Source: Paracentrotus lividus (lineage: Eukaryota; Echinodermata; Echinoidea; Camarodonta; Echinidae). Taken from it: a DNA stretch of 64,000 bases. A program made the position numbers and the translations under genes. This document shows positions 51,101-63,100 of the stretch, piece after piece; within the stretch, counting starts at the first letter, position 1, and every line of letters starts with the position of its first letter. Location: assembly GCA_940671915.1 (NCBI GenBank), contig CALNVZ010003429.1, forward strand, positions 27,444,879-27,508,878, in the 5' to 3' direction. Under the pieces are notes generated by a model. That model searched no databases, was not told the origin of the DNA, and saw only the letters and a program-made list of their open reading frames with translations.

Positions 51101-54100
51101 TTTTTTAATAGTTTTTTGTTGTTTTGATTTTACTCCCACTTTTGCACAATTCAAAATTTACATGTTCACAAACAATGCGGCGTGTGCATCCAAGCGTGTA
51201 TATATATATATATATATATAACACAAAATTGATACCAAAATATACGGGTAGAGTTAATCTCTCAGTATATGTAAAATAATACGTTGGGGTTTATAAATTT
51301 GTTTTCTTTTTATTGACATTTTTCTAGGTGTCAAGTTTTTTTTTTCTGACTCACTCAGTATATATGTATACATGTATATAATGAAATATGGCCCCTCGAC
51401 GAATGTGAAGTGCAGTGACTTATTTTTCATACAGGCGGAAGAAATAAAGACAAATGAATAGAGACGTAGCTCGCCTTGTCTCCTTGCAAGCTTTCGGCCA
51501 TGAAAGGGCCTTTATCAGGCCTACAAAATGAACACAAATTTAAAACATATTATATTCGTTTAGGTTGTTGTAGACAATCACAAGTTGTTATAGACAATCA
51601 AGAGTTAACAATCTTCTGTAGATTATAATGATTATAAAATTTGGTTTGTTCAGCGTTACTTAGTTTAGTTCGTCATTTGACAATAACGAGTAATATCCAC
51701 TTCTAAGGTCTTTTCTCTTTCTTTCAATTTTTACCCAAAGCCTGGTTTGTGGAATGTAACAATCTATACTCAGATCACCGAATATGTAAGTGTTGCTGTA
51801 ACATCCAAACCGTCTGCAGAGGGATACAAACCAGTCACAGTCAGCGTTATACTGGGATCAAGGGTAAGGCGCCTTCTCCAAACAAAGTGCGTCAGCTTCC
51901 CGCGTCTTTAGTACCAAAAGACGATTTATCGGTTTTTGACTAGAATCCCGAAATCTTAGTACGGCTTAAACACGTCAAAAGCAGAGAAGCCGATTGTTTC
52001 TCGCGTTGGATCAAGTTGCTGCGGGAAACTGACGCACTTTGTTTGGAGAAGGCGCCTAAGAAGATTTATTATAGCATTTTAAGATATAAAGCTCCTCTTT
52101 GTTTTGATTTACAAGTGAAATGCTTTTTAGTGTAATTATTACAAGGGCGTCACAATGGAAACAATTTGCCAACTTCTTTTTTTCCCCCATCTCTCTATGC
52201 GTCTCTTTATCTAAATTTGAGGAAGAGGCCAAATTACAGCACTGACTACAGTAGGCCTAAGGTAAAGTAAGGTACAACACAACTCACCCATAGACACACT
52301 GCAGGATATCAACATAGATGATTATTAAAGATATAGAATCATATGGAATTTGTACTGGGGAGAAACAGCAGCTATCAAAATAGGCGAAGTTGGCGATTTT
52401 GTTAAGATAAAATCTTTTTAACCGGTACAGTAAAATAATAATCCTCAGAGAGATAAAGTTATTCCTGGAATGGTAGTAGGAGGCACTAACATCAATAATA
52501 TACACAGTTATAATAGCATCTTCAAACATTTACTTTCAAGAAACCCTCAACAAAGTAATCTCAGAAAGTGAGAAAAAGGTTGATTAATAAACTGCAAAAA
52601 GACTGAATCCAAGGAAGCTGATGAGAATAAGTTGGAAAAGCCACGCGTCAGTTTTTCTGTCTGAAATCAGATGAATAACCAAATGGAATGGGAAGTCAAC
52701 TCTAGAACTATTCATGGGCGTAGACAACAGGGGGGGGGGATGGGGGATGCACCCCCAACTCAAAAGGTGGGCATGGTGGAGGATAGCATGTACAATCTTC
52801 CCCCAGGTTTCAAGGATGATATGTATTGTTTTTGAGCTGAAGTAGGCTTTCCACTCTTTCTTTTGTTTTCTTCCATGGAGCTCAAAAAAAATTTGCTCGC
52901 TCTTCGCGCATGGAAGAAAAGCATGAGAAATGATAGAATATAAGATAAAACAAGGCTTAAACAACAAAACCTGAGCTAAATGTAAGTATTATGTGACTGT
53001 AGAATTGAGTTTATGAAATGTTCTCGATTTTATTCCGGTTGACAAAGTAGGTAAATAATTATCCAAACCGCCATCTCTTCCATAACTAATTAACCCCTTC
53101 CATATATATTACAACATTGTCACATCATTTATAACAGGAGGTGGATTTCTCCCAGACTCCAGCACTAGCTATCTATGCTCAGGTTCAACAGGACTATCAA
53201 CCTGTGCTTAATGCTGACGTCACAGCTATCATATCAGACTCGTATTCCGGAACGACCACGATGCCATTGCTCGACAACGGATCCGGTGAGTTATCCAAAT
53301 GTTCCACCAAGTTTACACCGTTTGTCTACCCACTTTTTCACCCTTTATATTATTAACCGGTACTGTATTTAAAGGGAAAGTTTACCCTGCACTGAAAAGA
53401 TAACTTTGTCACAAGGCCAGATTAATTCGTCAATCGGGGTAAAATAATTTGTTTTGCGATATAACTGTGAAATGACAAACTCATGGTAGTATACATAACA
53501 AATTGATCGAGCACTATTACAAAGTTTCAACTGGTGTTGACAAAAACAAACTTGCGCATGACTGATTTATTTGCGTGACGACTCTTCGCAACCGTAATTG
53601 ACAAATCCTCTTCGCAGTCAATGTAGAAATGACGATTTTAAGTCGGCCGTAACGAATTATAATACAAATTATTTGCTGAAAAACAAATCAATTTGTTGAC
53701 GCAAAATGCATGACAAATTTAGCTCCTGAAGACAGTTTGGGAAACCCCGCACATAATCAGCGTCTTCGAATCACTCGCCGGTCGCCGTGATTTAGCTGCG
53801 AGGCAAGGCTTGAGTAGATCGAAAAAGGTAAACTTTTATACTAAAAAAATAAATTTGAATTTGTTTCATCAGGAATTTCGAGGTTCTATTAAAACTGACA
53901 AAAATATTAACTATCTGTATTGTTTGTTTATTACAGGTGTGTTTTCTGACTGTTACATGACAAATTAACGTCAAAATGCAGTACAAATTGATGAATGAAA
54001 AAAACAAATTGAAAAATGAGAATGAGGAATTAAAATGTTGCAATGACAAACTTTGAAAAAGGTTTGTCAAATTAGACCACTTTTCATGACAAATTAAAAT

Positions 54101-57100
54101 TCGTCATGTTATGGTGCATGACAAATCTATAATGACAAATCTTTGGCGTGACAAATTTATTAATTTAACCACATTAATGACAAATTTATATTTGTCAATT
54201 CACAAAGTTATCTTTTCAGTGTGGGTTTAAATTGGTTTTCAAAAATGCAGAAAAATTAAATAAAAATATGGATGAAGGTTTCAAGAAAATCGAACAAAAA
54301 ATAATGAAGTTATGAATATTTAAAGTTTTGATTCTGTGACGTCACGTGCGAGCAGCCCTCCTATGTGTTATGTAATGTGTAGCGACGTTGACGTTAAATA
54401 CATGAAAGTCTAACTGTTGACAAACAAGACCCTAAGACCTACAGGATGAGTGTACACCTGTTTGGGGGTACGTGGAGCCCCAGCTGCTGCTCGTTTGCCT
54501 TGCGGCAAACAGCAGATGACTTCCGGGATCAGTGCAATACAGAAGCACCCAAAGTAGTAAGAAGGAATTTCTACGTAGACGACTGCCTCGTCTCTGTTGA
54601 AGAAGAAGATGATGCTGTGAGACTTGCAGCAGAATTGAGAGCCTTGTTGCAGAAGGGCGGATTTCGACTTGCGAAGTGGATGAGTAACAGCCCAAAGGTT
54701 CTGCAAGCCATACCAGAGCAAGATCGTGCCAAGCAGTTAGCTGGACTTGATTTGAATTTTGAAGCCCTTCCAGTAGAACGTGCGCTTGGTATGATGTGGG
54801 ATGTGGAGAGGGACAGCTTTATTCATTGTATTATTAATTCGGATAATGACACAAGATCCTGTAAGCACTGCTAAGAGTGCAATCTTATAGCATTGTTTCT
54901 TCTATCTACGACCTTCTATGGGTTACTGTCCTAACCCATTTGTTCTGAGAGGCAAGTTGATTCTACAGGACTTCAATCCGCAAGAAGTTAGAACTGGGAT
55001 GAACCTACCCTGATATGATGCCAAGAAATGGAAAGCTGGATTGAGGAACTTCCACAGATGGAGGGAGTTAGAAGTCAGCAGATGATGTAAAGCCTCATGA
55101 CTTTGCAGCAGTAACTCACAATACGAGATCCACAACTTCCTCTGATGATTCAGGAAGTTGCTTCGGGGCAGTATCACTAGTCTAGATCATGAGGAATGAA
55201 GAAGGGCAGGTATCTAGCGCAGCTCCTCTATGTCAAAGTCAACGCCCTTTGTCCGAAATAAAGACTTGTCACAATACCCCGTCTAGAATTGATGGCAAGC
55301 TACACTTGCTGTAGATAATGGACGTCATGATAACAGCAGGAACACTAGACCTCCTGTCAAGACATTCACACTTTTGGACTGACAGTATGATAGTTTTGCA
55401 TTACATCAGAATGAAGACAGGAGGTTTCGTGTCTTTGTGTCAAATAGGTGGCTATCATAACATAACGCTACAAGAGGTAGACCAATGGAGACATGTTGAC
55501 ACAAAGGAGAATCCGGCAGATATTGTATCCGAGGCATGTCACCGTCCAATCTGAAGAATGATGAGAAGTGGTTTTGTGCGGACCAGCATTTCTTAAGCTG
55601 ACAGGGAGAGTTGGAGCTACATGTTCCATAGCCAAGAGTGAGATCAGTGAAGATTGATCTGGAGGTGACAGCCAGAAGTTCAGAACTTTGCCACTAAAAT
55701 GACAGAGAGAGTGCATTGATCAGCTTTTCATGCACTATTTCCAGCTGGTCAGAAGATAACGTAGAGCAGTAGCATGGTGTTAAAGTTGAAGGAGATCCTA
55801 AGAGAAAGTCAAGAACTCTCACCTCCAGAAAGAAGATGTGAGCGGACACTTGACGGTGAAGGACTATAGAACGTGCTCGAGCATGCTATCTTTCAGCACG
55901 TTGCAGGCCGAGTCATTCTCAGAAGCTGATCGTCTTTGAAGGACAGAGGTAGAGCTCCAGAAGGAAGAGAGAGATTTGTGAATAAGGGATCTAAACTGGA
56001 CAAGGCTGGATCCTGTTTTGCAGATGGTCTTCTAGGGTAGGAGGCAGACTGAGCACAGATCCCAGGCACTGCAAAGCACAATAATATTGCCCAGGAGAAC
56101 TCAGTGTCAGCGCTGCGCTTGTATGGCACATAACACGAGAAGGCTGGAGATCAAGGCCAAAATCATGTTTGGCAGAAATCAGGCAACGCTACTGGATTCT
56201 GGATCAGGTGTTCTAGTGGGGAGGCTGTGAGGTAGGAAAGTGTGTCACTTGTCGTCGTTACCAGCCAAGGTGGGCAAGCAGAAGATGGCTGATCTGCCTG
56301 CCTTGCGACGCAGCTAACGAGCGGCTATTACACATGTCGGGATGGACTTCTTTGGCCCTATTGAGACTAAGTGTGGAGCGTAACATCGAAGAAATATGTG
56401 TGTGGTGTTTACTTGCATGAGCACAAGAGCTATCCACATTGAAATTGCCGACTCACTTGATACTAGCTCATGTGTCGACACCATTAGAAGGATGATAAGT
56501 AGGAGGGGGCCGAAATACACAGTTTGGTCTCGACAAATGGAAACGAAGATGGTCGGTCTGCCTAGATGCTGAGCTGAGGAAGGGACACTGAAGGAGTGGA
56601 ATGGGGGAGATCTCTCACTTTCACATCTAACAAGGATCAGTTGAGTTTGTCTTTACAACCCGCCTGGTGCCTCTCTCCAAGGGGGGTGCTATCGGGGAAG
56701 ACAGATCCGGACTATTCGAAAAATACTTGCACGCCATTCTCAATAGAGCTATTATCTGAGGACTTGTCAGACGGAAGACTTCACACTTTACCACTTTGAT
56801 GTGCGACGATAGAGGCAATCATCCAACAACAGCGCCTCTGACTCGTGTTTCTTGATGACCCTGTGGATCTGGAGGTAATTACACCCAGTAGTCTACTACA
56901 CATGAAACCGGACTACTAAAGTTCTTCCGTGTAAATCTTGCTGAGGGCGGAATATCTATGCTAGGAGACGCTGAGGGCAGATGCAGCATCTGGCTGATCT
57001 CTTCTGGAAGAGGTGGATGTACGGGAGTATCTGCCCAGCCTACAGCAAGCTCAACGCTGGCAGCACACCTGAACGCAATCTCAAGATTGGTGACTGTGGT

Positions 57101-60100
57101 TCTCATTGCGTGGATGAAAACTTACCGCAGATGTTGTTGGCTATATAGGGCGCGCGTCTTGAGAGTTAATCGAGATAAGCTGTGAGGTATGTTCGTAGCG
57201 TGACAGGTAAAGACTATGCTACGTCTTGGTGGGAAAGAACAGATCGGACTATTCGAAAGCATACTCTGCACGCATTCTCAATGATGACAGTTATCTGAGG
57301 ACTTGTCAGACGGAAGACGCAGCTTCACACATTTGATGAGCGAGCATAGAGGCTATATCATACAGCAGGCTCTGACCGTGTTTCTCTGATGACCCTGGTG
57401 ATCTCGAGGTCATTACACCCGCAGTGTCAACCTACACTGAAAGCGGACTACCTAAAGTTCTCCGTGTAAATCTGCTGAGGGGGATCCAGCCATTATGACC
57501 AGTGAGACGCTGGAGGCGATGCAGCATCTGGCTGATCTCTTCTGGACTAGAGTGATGTTACGGGAGTATTGCCCAGCCTACAGCAACGTCAACGCTGGCA
57601 GCAGACAACTGAACGCAATTAAAGATTGGTTGACGGTGGTTCTCATTTGTTGGATGAAACTTACTCCATATGTTGTTGCACTATATGGACGCGTACTTTG
57701 AAGTTCATCGGAATAAGCGTGGTATGTTCGTAGCGTGAAGTAGTAAAGACTGCTGTCAGCTTTAAAGTAAAAAAATAATAAATAGTCTTCAAAGTAAAAA
57801 AACACTTGTAGTGCATCATCAATGTAAAGTGTTCTAACAGTAAATGGGGGAAAAATCTAGTGTTGTGTGAGAGGTCAAATGCAACGATAGAGTCTTTTTG
57901 AATTTGCTTCTCGAACAGGGAAAACTCGCGTTAAAGAAGAAAATATAGAAGCAAAATTATAGAGGAGTGCTGTGTTATATAGAGATTTATTCATGATATT
58001 AGTAGATTGAAGCATATTTTACCGAAGCAAGATTGTGCACATATAAGGAGAAAGATGTTCTTTCAAGTATTATTGTGCACGAACAGAAAAGAGGTCTATA
58101 ATTTTAAAATTCAGTCATTTATTGGATTTTAGCTTAATTTATTTACGGCATCTATACAGGAAATGAAGAAAGTTTGTGCCTTTCTTTAATTTTTTTTTGT
58201 GGGGAAGAATCTCCTTGGTTTGATTTATTGGGTTAACAGTTGGCAGTTATGCTCATTCAGAACAGTTTTAATTTGATTGGGAAAGAGAATTTCATTGTAA
58301 ATGATTAATTAACAAATACTTAACATTCAACTCCTCGTAAACACAGCATTAATTGGTTTATGACTATCTACGATTTGGAGGATTATTAGAAATATTCGCG
58401 AAGTGAAAGGCGAACATCCAAGAAGTGAAAATGAACTAGAAGGTTGATCGACAAAACGACAAGCTAATTTCAGATATTGAATTCTACGCAAGTTCCTGAG
58501 CCAAAGATTACAGAAATTTCGCTTATGACAAACGTATTACTCGGAAAGATAATTTAGTGGACTGATGAAGAATTATCCATCCAAGAGAAGAACTTTGAAC
58601 TCTGTTGAGAATTTATAACTATTTATGTAATTTTGCATATTAATATCTATTTTTTCTGAAGAATTAAGGTGAAAATGTAAAGGAAAATATTTTGCATTTA
58701 TTTGTCTAAAGAGGTTTTGATTTTTTAATTACAAAACAAAACAGAATTGGACTTTTGACAAATTTTCATTATTGCCTTTATCAGACAATTCTAGAAAGGG
58801 TGTTACGATGCAGGCAGATTAGTTTGGCGATATAGCAATTTATATATACTGCCTGACACATTTTGTTTGAATATTAAAGAGAGTTTCAAATTAAGATGAA
58901 AGAGTATTTTCAGGAGTTTTCAAACTAGAATATATATCACAAACGAACAAAAATGTGTTGTATTTACTGTACATTTTCCCCCTGATGTTTAGTAAATTGT
59001 TTTAAAGGAACCGTCAACTTCAGAGTTTAAAGGAACCGTTGACTGCAGAAATTTTGAGATCTTGAGATTTTCAGGTTGTATATTCTCATTTTAGGCAGAA
59101 ATAGGTTTGTCTAGTAAATTCAAGTGAAAAGATACATGAATTTAAGGGTCCGGGATGTAGATACAACTTATTGGATTTCGTGTTATGACGTCAGAAGCGG
59201 TGTTTTGGTTTTCCTTCTGTGTCTAGGCCGTGGAGGGCGTTTACGAAATTAGCGAAGCCACAACTATCGCTATGTTTGATGTGATGAATTAATTGAAAGT
59301 CGACTGTTATTTTGGTTTTCCGAGACAGCCCAATGTTGTAAGTAGAAAATCACTACATATTATTTAAGATGAATAATCAATCCTTTGTTTAGTAATAATG
59401 ATGAATAAAATGATAATGTTTTGTATAAAAAGGGATTTTAAATTGAAGGTTGTCCATGGATCGTTCGATAATTTTGTACCACTCATAGGTTTTTGTGTTA
59501 GTACTGAGATGATAATAGCGTAAAGTATGATAAATGTTGGTAAAATAATTTCAACATGAAAATAACACAATTGTATTGATATATTACAAATAATTAACAG
59601 TTTTATAGTTTAGTTATGAATAAACAGAACTGTGATAGAATGAGGTAGCGTTTGAGGTCTAGAAAATGAAAATTCAGTACAGAATGACAGAAAGTGGGTT
59701 AGGTCAATAGGTTGAATTATAAGAGAAGGCGTATAGGATGAATATTATTCAGTGTTGAAAGGGGCTTGGATATAAAAGGGTAGTGCTTAGTCTGTTTTAA
59801 GCTTTGATTAGTTGATTGCCTTTATTTATGTCAAAGGTCATGTGCCTCATGCTTATGTATTTCAGCCATGCTGATTATTGTTTATTTGTTCTATCTTTTA
59901 TTAAAGGTTGAACCGTGTCTTGTTCACTCACAACGGTATCTTCACAAGGGTCTTGTTTGTCAACAGTTAGACTTTCATGTATTTAACGTCAACGTCGCTA
60001 CATAATGTAAACTCCATAAAATGTCATTTTTCAAAAAATATTATCTATTTCACCTGTGCGGTCGAAATATCATGAAACCTATGTTCATATATATATGCCT

Positions 60101-63100
60101 CTATCAAATTAACCCATTTCTTTATCAAGAACCGTGAAATGAGACAAATTTATGGAATTTGCATACACAACACATGGGAGAGCTGCTCGCACGTGACGTC
60201 ACATAATCAAAACTTTAGAAATTCATAACTTCACTATTTTTTGGTCATATTTCTTCAAATTTTCACTAATATTTTTTTCTTATTTTTCTGCATTTTTTAA
60301 AACCAATAAAATTCCAGGGTGAACTTCCCCTTTAAAGTACACTACTGGTAAAAATTAATTAGCCACCACATGAATTTCAAAAAATGGAAAGCTTGACAGT
60401 AAATTTTTCATATTTCATTCTTTCCATTATGTTGTCAACCATTTTTGAAAGGGAAGACTGGACTTTTTCACTAATGAGAGCTGTAGATGACCAAACCTTG
60501 TCAATACGGAAACAAGGGGGAAGACAAAAGAAAAAAAGGCTCCCCTAATATTAAACTGTTTCATATTTTCCCCAAACTATTTACAGGTCACCTCGTTTAC
60601 ACTTTCCCAAATAAATAATGCCGTAAGATGCCAATACAAGGACGGGGCAATACGGAGGAGCCCGAAGAAGAGTCTTTGTGCCGTTATTATAACTTGCTCC
60701 TGATGGCCATTATTTCTTATAACATAAACAGTTTTTTGGGGGGAATGAAACAGCCTCATTATTTATTTTACCCATGATCCCAATCTTCTAGAATTTCATT
60801 TTGGCGCATTTTTTCCTTATCTTCCCCTTTGTTAAAATGAATTTTCAGACCTAGACATCATCCCTTGCTCTTTGAAATAAAATTCGGATTTTTCCCCTTT
60901 CTGAGGATACAACAATGATTGACAAAACTATGGTTATTTATGAAAGCCAACAATATACAGAAAGGCTTGTATTTTTCAGGAGGTTGCTAATTAATACGGC
61001 ATGCATGGTGATGATTTATTCTTGCATTTTCTTTATATACATCATTATCACGCTAAAAATATGTTGTTAGTTTATTCAATAAAGGCCCGGTCGCGGCAAA
61101 TACGGTCAATCGGTTACCCATGTCGCAATTATTCATCGCATTTACGGCCTTCACTAACCATATAATTTCATGGTCATTGGTGGCTTTATGGTGGCCCTGA
61201 ATATTTTCGATTTAAGATACATATGCGACAAAGTCGCAAACTTTGCATTTTGAGACCGCATGTCGTAAACGTTCTATTCCAGGCCTCAAGCTTTAAATCC
61301 CCGGACACGATCTTTGCTTCCCCGCAAACTTCGCAAATTTTGCGTTTAAAGAAAAAAACTGTGTGTACATCTGTTTTTGTTCTTTTAATGCAAAGTTTGG
61401 GACCTGGGGATGCACAGTTTGCGACCTGGTTTTCAAAGTTTACTGTTTGTAATAAGTGTGCGGCCTTGGACGCAAGGTTTGCAATTTGGCCGCAATATTT
61501 ATCTCACATCGAAAGCGTATAGGGACACCATATATATACACTTAGGTAGCCTGAGCTTTGAAGTACATGTATACGCAAACCCTTTAATGTTTTAATGAAG
61601 CTAACTATTTCGTTATTATCCACGAAATTTAAAGGTTCGGATTTGTTCAAAGCCGATGGAACGTACTCGGGCTTCTTTCTAAGTTTCACATCCAATGGTA
61701 GATACAACGTCAAGGTCAATGTAAAGGGCTACGACGAAGTTGCGGAAATTAGAAGAAGTAAGTGGGATGTTTTTCAGCTTTGTTGGTGTACTTAATGATC
61801 CGAATTCAGACTTGTATTTCGCTTGCGGTAATAGAGCCACATATACAGTAAGAAATGAATTATTAATGATAGTAGGATGAAAAAAAAATTGTAAGAAGTA
61901 TGTGTCGTGAGTGAGTGATAAAATCAGAGATTTTGGATGTGTACAAGAAGGAGGATGTATGTGTGTATGTGTGTTTTGTGTGTGTGTTTCGCCCGGCCAC
62001 TTGTCCCAAGTGAGACATGCAGTTTGTCGGTTATTCAGCCATGCTTGCAAAAGTCCATATCAAAAGGCTGTTCCAAAATATTGCTGAGAGGATAACTGTA
62101 ATCATGATTCCCATGATTTAACTTTTCTACTTAAAACAAGACAAATTGATGAGACATTTCTATTTTTGTTTTTACTAACTCTGTTAAATATAAATTGGGG
62201 AAGGCCTACTGCAAAGTAAAGAGGTATATTTAATCATACAACACCACCATCAAATATGAATTAATCCAGGAAAACGATCAGCTGAACCCGAAGTACAAGA
62301 TTCAGCTTCGCAGCCATCTTTCATGCGGACAGCGTCGGGTGGAGTCTTCAAGGTCGAAAGCTTCACCCCGAACGCACCCGATACTCTAGCACCCTCTCGG
62401 ATCCAGGATCTTGTCTACACCTCATTCTCTTATGACAACAGCACAGTGACCCTATCCTGGACAGCTGTAGGAGATGACATGGACCAAGGGACGGGTAAGC
62501 AATCAAAATTAAAGATGTAGGGGAGACTGGGGTAATTATGGCCCCCTTTTCCACATTTCCTATTACTACCATTAAATGAAAAGTCCAATGATATTCTAAT
62601 TATGTAAAAATACAGTCAATCTATATACCTATAATATACAATAGAAAGTATAAACCTGCTACTTCTCATTTGCATATTAATTACCATTATGTTAAAAACT
62701 TTGGGGGGCCATAATTACCCCACGGGTTGGGGTATTTATGGCCCCTCTTGTAATGACTGTATGAATTCAAAGATATTATGCTAATTAATGATGGTAATGT
62801 ATAATAAATGTTGTTGGGTAATCCTAATACACTTATCAACCACCAACAATGATTTAGTCAATAATTGGTTCAGCCAAAATGTTGAAATTTTGCAATCAAA
62901 GCAATACATATATTTATGTACAAAATCGTACAAGTTAATGTCCCCATCTACGCTTAACTGCGCTTATACACTGTTTATGCATTGGGGGCCATAATTACCC
63001 CAAATGACATTTTCAATTTGATCCCCCTTTACAGCTCTACTATTGAAGATATTCAGGTGGAAGTTTTTCTGTTGTGTTTTTTACTTCCTATTGTTTCAGT

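Larger units (their letters stand above)
54378..60002 (+). mobile_element. Decayed BEL/Pao-type LTR element with inverted ends
   Basis: TAATG at 54373-54377 and 60003-60007 flanks an element that starts TGTAGCGACG and ends CGTCGCTACA. The first 56 bases are the exact or near-exact reverse complement of the last 56. Then pol follows without any 5' LTR or gag: RT, RNase H and integrase fragments, all frameshifted. About 57740-60002 should contain the 3' LTR and 3' region. A non-functional, 5'-deleted copy. Confidence 0.75.
53368..60336. mobile_element. Outer foldback element E1, host of two later insertions
   Basis: TTTAAAGGGRAAGTTYACCCTG at the left (53368-53389) is mirrored at the right (60315-60336), and GTA flanks both sides (53365-53367, 60337-60339). 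The arms extend inward over about 170 bp (TTATTGGTTTT, AATGCAGAAAAAT, GTGACGTCACGTGCGAGCAG). The left arm is split by element E2 and the middle by the BEL element. Without them it would be about 0.5 kb. Confidence 0.8.
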
